From NCBI RefSeq assembly GCF_006874465.1, contig NZ_VIRL01000006.1:264139-328138 (forward strand): a DNA stretch of 64,000 nucleotides, given 5' to 3'. Shown here in pieces: positions 24,912 through 34,231 of the stretch. Position 1 is the stretch's first letter; each line of letters opens with the position of its first letter. The DNA comes from Microbispora bryophytorum. Lineage in GTDB: Bacteria; Actinomycetota; Actinomycetes; Streptosporangiales; Streptosporangiaceae. The notes under the pieces were generated by a model. The model ran no database searches and was not told the origin of the DNA. It saw nothing but the letters and a program-made list of their open reading frames with translations. Made by a program: the position numbers and the translations under genes.

Positions 24912-26264
24912 TCAGGTCAGGGCGAGCGCGCTGTCTTCCGACTCGCCCGTCTCGTCGGCGAAGCCGGGAACCCAGCGCACCGCCTCGTCGCGGAAGCGGG
25001 CGGTGGCGCCGAGCTGGCACAGCACGCCGACGCCGGCCGCGTGCACGCGGTGGACCAGCACGTACGACGCGGGCAGGTTGAGCTGGCGGACCACGTTGTT
25101 CGGCCGCAGATCGGCCACGGTCGCCGCCTGCTCCCGCAGCCACTCCCTGCTGAAGGCGAACTCCTCGACCCGGGTCGGCTCGACGTACGGCGCGAGGAAG
25201 GCCCGCAGGGCGTCGACGTCGACCTCGATGTGCGGGCGGATGAACCCCTCCGCGCGCAGCCCGCGTACGACCGCGTCCATGTCGCCCTGGTTGAAGATGC
25301 GTGTGAGCCTGCCGAAGGCGACGGGGTAGCCGTCGGGCATGCGGTTGACCGCCCCGAAGTCCAGCACGCCGAGCCGCCCGTCCTCCGTCAGCCAGAAGTT
25401 GCCGGGGTGGGGGTCGGCGTGCAGCATCCCGACCCGGGCCGGGGAGCAGAACAGGAAGCGGACGAGCAGCAGGCCGGCGTGGTTGCGCTCCTCCTGTGTG
25501 CCGTCGGCGATGATCCTGGAGAGCGGGGTGCCCGTCATCCACTCGGAGACGAGGATCTGCTCGTTGGCCGCGATCACGGCGGGCACGTGGAAGTCCGGGT
25601 CGTCGCGGAACTCCTCGGCGAACGCGTGCTGGGCCTCGGCCTCCTTGAGGTAGTCGAGCTCCTCGGACACCCGCTCCTTCAGCTCCGCCAGCACTGACTT
25701 GATGTCCAGACCGGGCAGCAGCGCGCCGAAGAGCTTGCCGAGCCGGGCGAGCTGGTTGAAGTCGGAGATCAGGGCCTTGCCCGCCCCCGGATACTGGATC
25801 TTCACGGCGACCGGGCGGCCGTCGTGCCACACGGCGCGGTGCACCTGCCCGATGGACGCCGCGGCGCTCGGCCGGTCGTCGAACTCCAGGAAGTTCTCCC
25901 GCCAGTCGTCGCCCAGCTGCTCGGTCAGGACCCGGTGGACGGTGGCGGCCGGAAGCGGCGGCGCGGCGTCCTGCAGGCGGGTCAGCGTCGCCCGGTACGG
26001 CCCGGCGATCTCGGGCGGCAGCGCGGCTTCGAAGATCGACAGGGCCTGCCCGAGCTTCATGGCCCCGCCCTTGAGCTCGCCGAGCACCTTGAAGACCTGG
26101 TCGGCCGTGCGCTGCTGGATCTCCTGGGCGACGAGCTCCGCGGAGGCGCCACCGATTCGCCTGCCCAGTCCGAGCGCGGTGCGGCCGGCGAACCCGAGAG
26201 GGAGTGTCGCGAGCTTTGCCGAGCGGGTCACGGCACGGTGGGGAAGGTCACTCACATCACCCAT
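24912..26264 (-). CDS. ABC1/UbiB/AarF family atypical kinase
   Basis: 450 residues. Family signatures: the KxGQ motif in GGAMKLGQALSIFE (~65), the Ala-rich loop AAASIGQVHRA (~137), the kinase Lys in VAVKIQYPG (~155), HADPHPGNF (~285, catalytic loop) and LDFGAV (~303, metal-binding Asp). ABC1 proteins are protein-kinase-like ATPases linked to lipid or quinone metabolism in the membrane. The ATG at 26264 is chosen because upstream in-frame sequence lacks family similarity. The homologue in mycobacteria lies beside whiB7, as here, and some reports link it to drug tolerance. Confidence 0.9.
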   Translation of the reverse strand: MGDVSDLPHRAVTRSAKLATLPLGFAGRTALGLGRRIGGASAELVAQEIQQRTADQVFKVLGELKGGAMKLGQALSIFEAALPPEIAGPYRATLTRLQDAAPPLPAATVHRVLTEQLGDDWRENFLEFDDRPSAAASIGQVHRAVWHDGRPVAVKIQYPGAGKALISDFNQLARLGKLFGALLPGLDIKSVLAELKERVSEELDYLKEAEAQHAFAEEFRDDPDFHVPAVIAANEQILVSEWMTGTPLSRIIADGTQEERNHAGLLLVRFLFCSPARVGMLHADPHPGNFWLTEDGRLGVLDFGAVNRMPDGYPVAFGRLTRIFNQGDMDAVVRGLRAEGFIRPHIEVDVDALRAFLAPYVEPTRVEEFAFSREWLREQAATVADLRPNNVVRQLNLPASYVLVHRVHAAGVGVLCQLGATARFRDEAVRWVPGFADETGESEDSALALT

Positions 26265-26537
26265 TGTCGGCGATGAAGGGTGCTTTCGACCACAATTTCC
26301 GATCGAGTGACCGCTCGGGCTCCGGCGGTGGCGAGCCCTCCGGGGGAATAGGCCGTCTATGAGATTGGTCACACGGCCACCGCTGAGACGGGAGCGTCGC
26401 CGCTGAGAGGCGTGACAGGCAGGCGATCGGCGCCGCCCGGAGCGGAGCGCGTCCCGCCGCGGTGATCGGCGACCTCCCTGTGTCGGCCGGTGTCGGCCGG
26501 GGCCGGCCGGTGCCGGCGCGCCGTTCGCGAGGCAGGG

Positions 26538-27623
26538 TCACGCCGCCTGGCCGGGAGCGCGCGGCGCGACCGAGGCGCCGATCGGGTCGCTCCGGATGCA
26601 GCCGCAGTCGGGATGCGGCGCGCAGGCCCGGTGCCGCCAGCGCCATCCGGGCGACACTTCCAGCAGGCCGTCGGGCACGCGTCCCTCGTCGAGATAGTCC
26701 AGAGCCTGACCGGCCGCCTGCGCGGCGACCAGGCAGGACAGCACCACGTCGCAGGCGATCTCGCCCGCCGGATAACCCCCGAGCCGGGCGCCCACGAGCG
26801 GCCAGGAAGGGTCCCGGTCGCGCCGGGTGAGATCGAGGCAGTGCAGGCAGGGGGTGAACCCCGGGACGACGAAGGGCCCCACCGAGCCGTGTCCCTCGAA
26901 GGCGCAGACCAGCAGGTGCGCCACACCCTCGGCGACGATCTCGTGGACCAGCGTTGCGTCGAGGGGGTCGGCGGGCGCGAGGATCACGAGGTCGGGGCGC
27001 AGCCCGCCGTCGGACAGGCGGGAGGCGGCCCGTCCGGGCCAGGCGTTGACGGCGGGGAAGATCCGCCGGGCCGCGAGCACGGCGGCCTCCTCGCGGGTCA
27101 TCCCGGCCTCCGCGCGGCCGAGCCCGCCGGGGGCCACGTCGCCCGCGGTGGCCGTGCCGGGATCGACCACGCAGATGTGGCCCACTCCGGCCGCGGCGAG
27201 CAGGGTGACTATCCGGGCGCCGACCCGGCCGGCGCCGTACACGCGGACCCGGGCGGCCCTGCGCGCCGATAGGGCGCCCATGCCGCCGTCGGCGGAGGTC
27301 AGCGACAGCCTGTCCAGATCGGGGCGGAGGCGGTCGCGCTCGGCCATCGGCAGATCGGCGAGGGGTTCCGGCCGGACCGCGGCGTCCTCGATGAGGCCGT
27401 GCGCGGCGAGCCGGGCGACCACCTCCCGGGCGGAGGCCTCGTCGAGACCGCTGCCGGCCACCGCCTGCCCGAGGGTGCGGGTGCCGTCCAGGCCGTAGAT
27501 CAGGCGGCGTACGGGCGGCTCGACGCCGGTGAGCACGACGGCCCGCAGCGGATGGACGCCGAACTGCAGCGTGCGGCCGTCTCGTTCGACCCGGCGCAGC
27601 ACGGGCTTGAGGCGAGGTCTCAT
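26538..27623 (-). CDS. ThiF/E1-like adenylyltransferase-fold protein, TOMM precursor-peptide-binding type
   Basis: 361 residues. Residues ~1-90 resemble a winged-helix peptide-binding module (RRLIYGLDGTRTLGQAV). Residues ~120-330 form a Rossmann E1-like domain with VYGAGRVGARIVTLLAAAG (~125) and VVDPGTATAGDVAPGGLG (~150). CLHCLDLTRRDRDPSW (~268) is highly typical of the E1-like partners of azole cyclodehydratases, and HPDCGC at the C-terminus could complete a zinc site with that CxxC. Such proteins normally bring a leader peptide to a YcaO enzyme, but no YcaO or precursor gene is nearby. It may be an orphan partner or have another role. Divergent from the YgjP-like gene. Confidence 0.78.
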   Translation of the reverse strand: MRPRLKPVLRRVERDGRTLQFGVHPLRAVVLTGVEPPVRRLIYGLDGTRTLGQAVAGSGLDEASAREVVARLAAHGLIEDAAVRPEPLADLPMAERDRLRPDLDRLSLTSADGGMGALSARRAARVRVYGAGRVGARIVTLLAAAGVGHICVVDPGTATAGDVAPGGLGRAEAGMTREEAAVLAARRIFPAVNAWPGRAASRLSDGGLRPDLVILAPADPLDATLVHEIVAEGVAHLLVCAFEGHGSVGPFVVPGFTPCLHCLDLTRRDRDPSWPLVGARLGGYPAGEIACDVVLSCLVAAQAAGQALDYLDEGRVPDGLLEVSPGWRWRHRACAPHPDCGCIRSDPIGASVAPRAPGQAA

Positions 27624-27823
27624 AATGGCCAGACCTTGCCATACGCAGGGAATGCCCGGCGTCGGAACCAGCGGGGCTGTGGATAATTACCGGGGTGATC
27701 GTGGTCGGTGAATATCCGCAACCCCGTAGTTTTCACGCCCGCAAGGTCACGTTCGCCCGATTGACCAGGGAGAACGTGTACCACCCCCTGTGGAATTCGG
27801 CGCGTGTCGGCTACCTTTCATAT

Positions 27824-28339
27824 GTGCCCCCCGAGACAGTCGAGGTTCGTCGGAGCGCACGACGGCGGCGAACCGTTTCCGCGTACCGCGATGGAGACAA
27901 GACCATCGTGTTGCTTCCGGCTGGTTTGAGCACGACCGACGAGGAGCAATGGGTACGCCGCATGCTTGACCGCCTTGCGGCCAAGGAGCAGCGAAGACGC
28001 CCGAGCGACGACGACCTGCTCGAGCGGGCGGCGGAGCTGTCGGCGCGCTACCTGGACGGAAAGGCCGAGCCGGCCAGTGTGCGCTGGGTGGAGAACCAGC
28101 TCCACAGGTGGGGCTCGTGCACCCCCGACCAGGGCACGATCAGGCTGTCGGCCCGCCTGCGGGGCATGCCGGCCTGGGTCGTCGACTATGTCATCATGCA
28201 CGAGCTCGTCCACCTGCTCGTGCCGAGTCACGGCCCGCGGTTCTGGGCCCTCGTGGAGCGCTACCCTCGGGCGGAACGTGCCAGGGGCTTCCTGGAGGGC
28301 TTCTCGATGGCCGCCAACGGCTCCCCGGAGGAGTGTTGA
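27824..28339 (+). CDS. YgjP-like (DUF45) metallopeptidase
   Basis: 171 residues from GTG 27824; the frame is open to GTG 27695, giving 214 residues. The shorter start is preferred because the family usually begins just before the basic strand VEVRRSARRRRTVSAYRDGD. It could be leaderless, with TACCTT at 27812-27817 as -10. The C-terminal half has RWGSCTPDQGTIRLSARLRG and the zinc motif MHELVHLLVPSHGPRFW (HExxH-like HELVH plus a downstream His), standard for YgjP/DUF45 proteins related to minimal gluzincins. Cytosolic; substrate unknown. The next gene overlaps its stop. Confidence 0.85.
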   Translation: MPPETVEVRRSARRRRTVSAYRDGDKTIVLLPAGLSTTDEEQWVRRMLDRLAAKEQRRRPSDDDLLERAAELSARYLDGKAEPASVRWVENQLHRWGSCTPDQGTIRLSARLRGMPAWVVDYVIMHELVHLLVPSHGPRFWALVERYPRAERARGFLEGFSMAANGSPEEC

Positions 28340-28911
28340 CCCGGATCGCCGCGGTGCTGGTCACGCCTGATATGGCGCAGGCGGCTCCGCCCGGCGTGGA
28401 CCGGGCCGAGTTCCTGACGGCGATGGCCGAGGACACCTACGAGATGGTCGCAGGGCTCGAACTCGTGCGCCCGGTGATCCTGTCGGCCGGCGTGCCGGGG
28501 CTCGAGGACATCGCCTGGCCGGGCACGCCCGTCCTGTCGATCGCCTCGCCCGCCGACGCCTTCGCCGCGCTGCCTCCGGAGGAGGAGGGCGTGATCGTCA
28601 GCGCCGACGCCCCCGATCTGCCGCCGCTGCTGATCGGGAAGCTCTTCCGGGAGCTCGGGCGGGCGCACCTCGCGGTCTGCCCGGCCGAGGGCGGCGGCGC
28701 CGTCGCCGTGGCGGCGCGCCTGCCGGTCCCCGAGTGGGCCGCGCCCGACTTCGACGAGCCCGACGTCGTCGCGGCGCTGCGCCGCAGGGCGCCGGGTCCC
28801 CGCATGGTCGCCACCGGTCCCGGCTGGCACCGGCTCAGGAAACCGCAGGACGTGGCCCGCCTCGACCCCGGCCTTGAGGGCTGGGACAACACCCGCGCTC
28901 TGCTGACCTGA
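28333..28911 (+). CDS. Hypothetical protein, possibly DUF2064/CofC-like nucleotidyltransferase fold
   Basis: 192 residues from GTG 28333 (TTG 28336 is an alternative); GGAGG lies just upstream, inside the end of the YgjP-like gene, so the two are translationally coupled. The segment VIVSADAPDLPPLLIGKLFREL followed by CPAEGGGAVAVAARLP resembles the Asp-containing D-xPDL and PAxxGG motifs of DUF2064/CofC-type transferases. The N-terminal nucleotide-binding loop is poorly matched, however, so activity is uncertain. This fold assignment is an inference. Confidence 0.6.
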   Translation: MLTRIAAVLVTPDMAQAAPPGVDRAEFLTAMAEDTYEMVAGLELVRPVILSAGVPGLEDIAWPGTPVLSIASPADAFAALPPEEEGVIVSADAPDLPPLLIGKLFRELGRAHLAVCPAEGGGAVAVAARLPVPEWAAPDFDEPDVVAALRRRAPGPRMVATGPGWHRLRKPQDVARLDPGLEGWDNTRALLT

Positions 28912-28942
28912 GCCCTGCTCGCAGGGTCACACGGCGCAGGGG

Positions 28943-29965
28943 TCACGGGCGCAGGGGTCCCCGGCTCCGGGGCAGGCGAAGCTCGGCGAACAACGCCCGG
29001 TGGTCGCTACCCGGGACGTTATGAACGCTTGTGCTCACCGCCGCCGCCCGCCGGTCGTACAGCACGTGATCGATGGTGATCAGCGGCGGGTAGCGCCTGT
29101 TGGCCGGCCAGGTGGTGGTGAGACCGTCGCCGGTCGCGTCGGCCGCGTCCGCGTAGCCCCGCCCGAGCACCGCGCGCAGGTCCGCGTGATCGAGGTTCGC
29201 GTTGAAGTCGCCGGCCAGAACGCGTACGACGCCGGGCGACGCGGCCGGGAGCGCCGCCAGCTCAGCGGCCCACTGGACCACGTCATGACCGTTCCGCGGG
29301 GCGAGGGTGTGCACGTCGACGATCTCCACGGGCGGCCCGGACGGCAGGGTGAGCCGGGCCCTCGGCATGTTGTGGCCGCCCTCGGGCGCGAAGTCGGGCG
29401 CCCCGATCAGGGGATGACGGGCGTAGATCCCGCTGCCCGAGGGGCCGGGCCCGTCCTCCAGGTGCCGGTACGGCAGCAGTCTCGCCACGCCCGCCGCGTC
29501 CAGCGCCCCGACGGCCTCGGGGGTGAGCTCCTGGGTGCTGAGCACGTCCGGTTCCAGCCTGCGTACGAGGTCCACCACGGTCGCGGCGTCGCCCGCGCCG
29601 AAGCGGAGGTTGACCGTGAGGATCCGCAGCGACGGCCCGGTGGCCGTGGGGGCCGAGCCGGCCGCGCGGGGCAGCACCACCGCCGCCAGGATGGCCGACG
29701 CGGCCACCGCCACCGCGATCACGGCCGCGCGGCGGGCGGCCAGCGCGATCAGCACCGCCAGAAGCGACGCGGCCGCGACGTACGGCGTGGCCGTCATCAG
29801 CGCGACGCCCACTCCCCAGAGGTGAGCGGCGCCGTCGGCCCCGGCGAGCCGGGCCGCCGCCCAGAGCGCGAACGGCGCCGCCGCGATCCACGCCGAAAGC
29901 GGGGAGACCCGGAGCCGGCGGCGCGGGGGAGAGACGATCTCGCCACCCACGTCGACCTCGGTCAT
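28943..29965 (-). CDS. Membrane-anchored endonuclease/exonuclease/phosphatase (EEP) family protein
   Basis: 340 residues. Three N-terminal membrane segments (~22-45, 50-72, 78-100) are followed by an extracytoplasmic EEP domain. Catalytic motifs: ILTVNLRFG (Asn, ~115), STQELT (Glu, ~143), GIYARHPL (~180), VLAGDFNANLDH (Asp/Asn, ~243), IDHVLYD (~295) and GSDHRALFAEL (His, ~318). All residues of the DNase I/phosphodiesterase-type site are present. It probably acts outside the membrane on a phosphodiester such as a phospholipid, sphingolipid or nucleic acid. It lies downstream of the response regulator on the same strand with a 68-base gap. Confidence 0.85.
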   Translation of the reverse strand: MTEVDVGGEIVSPPRRRLRVSPLSAWIAAAPFALWAAARLAGADGAAHLWGVGVALMTATPYVAAASLLAVLIALAARRAAVIAVAVAASAILAAVVLPRAAGSAPTATGPSLRILTVNLRFGAGDAATVVDLVRRLEPDVLSTQELTPEAVGALDAAGVARLLPYRHLEDGPGPSGSGIYARHPLIGAPDFAPEGGHNMPRARLTLPSGPPVEIVDVHTLAPRNGHDVVQWAAELAALPAASPGVVRVLAGDFNANLDHADLRAVLGRGYADAADATGDGLTTTWPANRRYPPLITIDHVLYDRRAAAVSTSVHNVPGSDHRALFAELRLPRSRGPLRP

Positions 29966-30033
29966 GAACTCGACCGTAGCCGAGCCGGCCGAACCCGCCG
30001 TGCGACCAGGCCGGAAGGGGCCGGGGACCCGCG

Positions 30034-30684
30034 CTACCGCGGCAACGAACCCAACCCGGCGTCGCGCGCCCGGGCCACCGCCGCCGCCCGGTCGGCGACC
30101 TGCAGTTTGGCGAAGATGTTCGACACATTGTTGCGCACCGTTTTCTCGGTCACTCCGACGCGCACCGCGATCGTCCTGTTGTTCGCGCCTGTCGCCATGA
30201 GCGTGAGGATGTCGCGCTCACGGCTGGTGAGGTTGGGGAACGGCGTCATGGCGGTGCCGCCGCCGACCGCGAAGAACTGGGTCAGGCGCGACGCGATCGC
30301 GGAACCGAAGATCACCTCACCTGCCGCGACGACGAGGATCGAGCGCAGGATGGTCTCGGGTTCGGCGCCCTTGAGGACATAGCCCCGTGCGCCCGCGCGC
30401 ATCGCCGCGAATATCGACGCGTCCTCTTCCACCATGGTCAACACGAGCACGGCGACATCGGGCAGCGCGGCGACTATCTTGCGGGTCGCGTCGACACCGT
30501 TGAGACCGGGCATCCGCAGGTCCATGACGACCACGTCGGGGCGCTGCTCGAGCGTGACGGCGACGGCCTCCTCCCCGTCGGCGGCAACCCCGGCCAGCTC
30601 GGTCTCGGCCGAGTCGGAGATGAGCGACCGCAGCCCCTCCCGGAACAGCGGATGGTCATCCGCTACGACGACTCGCAGCGTCAC
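30034..30684 (-). CDS. NarL/LuxR-family response regulator
   Basis: 216 residues. Receiver domain: acidic pocket VVVADDHPLFREGLR (~5-15), phospho-acceptor Asp in VVVMDLRMPG (~55), Thr in VLTMVEED (~83) and Lys in YVLKGA (~105). The C-terminal LuxR helix-turn-helix is LTSRERDILTLMATG and RVGVTEKTVRNNVSNIFAKL (~150-190). The GTG at 30684 overlaps the histidine-kinase stop by 4 bases and follows GAGGAGGTG. The partner kinase gene is frameshifted (separate entry), so the regulator may lack its normal phosphate donor in this strain. Confidence 0.92.
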   Translation of the reverse strand: MTLRVVVADDHPLFREGLRSLISDSAETELAGVAADGEEAVAVTLEQRPDVVVMDLRMPGLNGVDATRKIVAALPDVAVLVLTMVEEDASIFAAMRAGARGYVLKGAEPETILRSILVVAAGEVIFGSAIASRLTQFFAVGGGTAMTPFPNLTSRERDILTLMATGANNRTIAVRVGVTEKTVRNNVSNIFAKLQVADRAAAVARARDAGLGSLPR

Positions 30685-32620
30685 AGCACCTCCTCGAACA
30701 GCGGGAACTCGGCGCGCACGATCGTTCCGCACGGCTCGCGCCGGCTCACCACACACAAGCCGCCGAGCTCCGCGGCCCGTTCCCGCATGGAGTTGAGTCC
30801 GACGCCGGCGCGATATCCGTCCGGCAGACCGGCGCCGCCGTCCGCGATCGACAGCTCAAGGCGGCTGTTCACCGCGAGCTGGACCGACACCGGCGCTCCC
30901 GGCGCGTGGCGCGCCGCGTTGGTCAGGGCCTCGACGGCGATGCGGTACGCCGCCACCTCCACCGCGGCGGGCAGCGACGGAAGTGTCTCGGGAATATCGA
31001 TGCTCGCCACGCTCAGCCGCACCGCCTGTTCCCGTACGGCTCCGGCAAGGCCCAGCTCGTCGAGGATCGGAGGGCGTAGGTCATAGACGAGGCGGCGGAT
31101 GTCGTCGACCGCCGACTCGGTGGCTTCGCGACCGACCCGTCCGGTGGCGTCGCCCGGCGCACTGTGTCGATGCCCAGCGCGATGCCGGCGAGCGTGGGAC
31201 CGAGGCCGTCGTGCAGGTCGCGGCGCAGCCGCCGCCTCTCCTCTTCACGTGTCGTCACCAGCCGCTGCCGCGAGGACTGCAGCGCGTGGGTCAGCACCAC
31301 CGCTCGGGCCGCGACGGCCACCTGCTTCGTCAGGTCCGACAGCAGCCGTCGTTCGTCCGCCGAGAAGTCGCCGGTGCTGCGGGTCTGCAACACCAGATGT
31401 CCGATCGTCTCGCCGGCGAAGGGCAGTGGCAACGCCTCCGTCTCGCCGGGCAGCGCCCGGCCGTGACGGCACAGAACCTCGCCGCCTACTTCGATCGCCA
31501 CGTACGGGAGCCGAAGAGCCTCGGCCACCGTGCGAACGGCGGCCGGGAGGATTTCTTCGGGCGCCCCGGCCGCGTCCAGCCGGTCGCCGAGCCGGGCGAA
31601 CGCGGCCGCCGGATTGTCTCGAAGCCCGTAAACAAGCTGATTTATCCGGCGTTGCACCAGGTCACGCAGTGGCAACACCACCAGGGCGGCCATGATCGCG
31701 GCAACGATCTGCGGCATGAGACCGCCGAAGAACAGGCCGAGTGAAACGACCACGATGAGGTAGACCGCGACGAGCGCCAAGCTCACAAACCCATACACCA
31801 GTGCCCGATTGAGCACCACGCGGGTATTCAACAGTCCGTGCCTGACGATGCCGATCCAGGCCTCGACTCCGACCGCGATCGCCGCGCAGTTCTCCAGGAC
31901 TGCGATGGGCGCCGTGTCTCCGGAGGTGAATCCCGCGATGACACACGCGATATACGAGGCAGGCACGACGAACGAAACCCGAGCGGCCGTACGCAGGGCA
32001 GGTGTGTACGGGCCGGTGTCGCGCCGGGCGAAGCGTAACAGCGACATACACGCCGGCAGGCTGAGCGGTCCGAGGAGAAGGATGCTGATCACCAGCGCGT
32101 CGGCGCCCGGCACTGCGATGGGGTTGTAGATCCCTGGCAGGTCGATCGGGTCCGGCGAGAGCAGCCCCCACACCAGAAGCACGAGAAGCTCGACGGCGTA
32201 GACCCGCCCGAGCACTCGTCGACGCCGCGTGTCCAGGCGGCGGTCGGGGAAGAGCAGGATGCCGAAGGTCGCCATCAAGGGCACGCTGAGAACGGCGAAC
32301 GGAGTCTGCACCAGGTGAATCCACGATGCGGCGTCGATCCTGCCGATGTGCGCCCCGGCATCGGCGGCGGCATTGAGCCCGGTGCCGATCGGCGCCGCCG
32401 TGCCGGAGATGAGGAAGATCCAGCCGGTCCGGCTGCGCGGCTGCGTCCGCAGTATCGCCGCGCCGACGAAAGCGACCGCCAGGTACACCACCGCGGTTAC
32501 CGAAATCAGGCTGGACAGCCAGCTCAGGTGACCGGTTCCGATCAACGACACGCCCATGGCGGCGAAGAGCACGGCCAGCGTCACCGCGGCCGAGACGGCA
32601 AATCTGAGCTTCGAAGGCAT
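30681..32620 (-). pseudogene. Sensor histidine kinase of the NarL partner type, disrupted by a single-base frameshift
   Basis: The N-terminal part (ATG 32620 down to about 31150) has about seven membrane segments, a GAF-like region (~330-470) and the HisKA_3 phospho-acceptor box RRRLRRDLHDGLGPTLAGIAL. The frame then breaks near 31148. The remaining sequence, read one frame over, continues perfectly with ESAVDDIRRLVYDLRPPIL, ALTNAARHA (N box), DGGAGLPDG (G1 box) and GTIVRAEFPL. One missing base, most simply a G in ACG-GCC, would restore a single protein of about 645 residues. As read, the kinase loses its ATP-binding domain. This is either a real mutation or a sequence error. The response regulator start overlaps the restored stop, as in an intact pair. 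Confidence 0.85.
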
Positions 32621-32786
32621 CAGCGTTGATTGTGCGCCGGAGGCGGACCGTCGAAAAGTGTCCCGGGGCGTTGGCCTACCGCTGAGTGAAGCGGTGGCAC
32701 GACTCGCGATCAGGCCGGCCTGATCGCGAGCGCCGTGCGCCTCGGTGGGGGTGGCTTCGGGGGAGATCATCACGCCACCGCGCGGG

Positions 32787-33479
32787 CTACGCCGCCACCT
32801 CGGCGACGGACTCGGCCGGGGCGACGCCTTCGCCCGCCGGCAGGTCCCACTGCTGGTTCGAGGTGCGCAGGATCTTCGCTGCGATCGCCACGCCGCTGAT
32901 CAGCAGGAGAACGCCGGAGAGCGTGTCGATGACCGGGCTGATCGCGTGTCCGACGAGGTGTCCGACCGGATAGGCGATGAACAGCGCGGCGACCCAGAGC
33001 GCGACCGAACGTGAGCGCCACAGCCCGATGCCAAGGACGATCATGCCGATCGCGTGTCCGAGGACGAAGACGCCCACGAGCGTGCCGTAAATCGGATCGC
33101 CGTTCACCTTGTCGATCAGTGCCGCCGCGCCCGCCTGGTCGGCGAGCCTGGAGCCCTGATAGAGCGCGATCTGTGTCGCGCCGATGGTCGTGAAGCCGGC
33201 GAGCCAGCCGAGCGCCGCCAGTCCACCGCCGACGAAGGCCAGGTTCGGCGCACCACGGCGTGCCAGCCGGGCGGCATAGACAACCGCGGGAATTATCGCC
33301 ATCAAGGGGAGGATGACGATGTTCGACAGCATCGCGAGAGTGGGGTGGTTCGCGTAGTCCTGGAGCTGGGCCGCGATCGGGGCGTCCTCGTCGGTGAACC
33401 CGATCGGGATGGCGAGGGCCAATGGCCCGACGATCAGTGAGACCGCGGCGGCGACGCGGGAGGTGGCGCGGATGTCCAT
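32787..33479 (-). CDS. Polytopic membrane protein of unknown function (DUF4386-like)
   Basis: 230 residues with six likely membrane segments (~8-27, 48-70, 82-105, 133-155, 160-180 and 185-205). AGGAG precedes the ATG at 33479. The topology and the outward loop with DQAGAAALIDKVNGD resemble DUF4386-type proteins, but the match is not certain. It lies directly upstream of the disrupted sensor kinase on the same strand, so the three genes probably form one operon. The membrane protein could be part of, or controlled by, that signalling system. Confidence 0.7.
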   Translation of the reverse strand: MDIRATSRVAAAVSLIVGPLALAIPIGFTDEDAPIAAQLQDYANHPTLAMLSNIVILPLMAIIPAVVYAARLARRGAPNLAFVGGGLAALGWLAGFTTIGATQIALYQGSRLADQAGAAALIDKVNGDPIYGTLVGVFVLGHAIGMIVLGIGLWRSRSVALWVAALFIAYPVGHLVGHAISPVIDTLSGVLLLISGVAIAAKILRTSNQQWDLPAGEGVAPAESVAEVAA

Positions 33480-33633
33480 GGTCTGTCTCCTGTTGGACGT
33501 GGGGCGTGACCGTGTCGTTGTCGCTCACATGGTCGATCGCCCCGAGTCCCGGGCGGCAGAGCTTGAGGTCCCGGCGCATGCGGGATGTCCGAGCGGGGAG
33601 ACCCGTCGCGGCCGGGCCCGGCCGTACGGGGAG

Positions 33634-34176
33634 TCAGGCGCGGCAGAGCGACCGGGCGCGGCGGGCGAGCCGCCGGGTGGCCTCGTCGCTCAGCTCCGGG
33701 ATCTCCTCCACCGGGAACCAGCGCAGGTCGAGGGACTCGTCGCTGATCACCGCCTCGGCCCCCGGCGGCGCGACCGCGCCGTACTCGACGTCGAGATGCC
33801 AGCTGTGCGGGGGGTGGCACCAGACCTTGTGCCGGTCGAGGGCGAGCGGCCCGCCCAGCAGGGTGAGCCCGGGGATGCCCGACTCCTCGGCGGCCTCGCG
33901 CAGGGCGACCTGCGCGAGCGTGGTGTCGGACGTCTCGCAGTGCCCGCCCATGGGCAGCCACATCCCGGCCTTGGGGTGCAGGGTCAGCAGCACCCGCTCG
34001 CCGTCGTGCGACAGGACGGCCGTCGTCGCCGTGAGATGGCCGGGAGCGCACTCGCGCCACATCGCGTCCTCGTGGCCGTGCAGGTGCGTCAGGAACTCCT
34101 CGCGGAGCCGCTCCTCCTCGGGGGTGGGCGCGACCCATCCGGCCAGTACGGCTTGCGCGTCACGATGCAGACTCAC
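33634..34176 (-). CDS. Nudix hydrolase
   Basis: 180 residues. The Nudix box begins GGHCETSDTTLAQVALREAA and continues EESGI (~75-99); Arg and the Glu pair for metal binding are all present. The preceding LLTLHPKAGMWLPMGGH is typical of the substrate-proximal strand. The flanking region HKVWCHPPHSWHLDVEYGAV is characteristic of one actinobacterial Nudix subgroup, whose substrate is not established. Downstream of the DUF2342 gene, with 55 bases between them, and perhaps in the same transcript. Confidence 0.88.
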   Translation of the reverse strand: MSLHRDAQAVLAGWVAPTPEEERLREEFLTHLHGHEDAMWRECAPGHLTATTAVLSHDGERVLLTLHPKAGMWLPMGGHCETSDTTLAQVALREAAEESGIPGLTLLGGPLALDRHKVWCHPPHSWHLDVEYGAVAPPGAEAVISDESLDLRWFPVEEIPELSDEATRRLARRARSLCRA

Positions 34177-34231
34177 CGGCGCAGCCTACCGACAGCCGGC
34201 GAGCCTCGCGGCCGGAGTCCTGCGGCCGGTG

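Noticed and set aside
31140..31155. Programmed -1 frameshift in the sensor kinase
   Set aside because: No slippery heptamer or downstream pseudoknot-like element is visible at the junction; mutation or sequence error is simpler.
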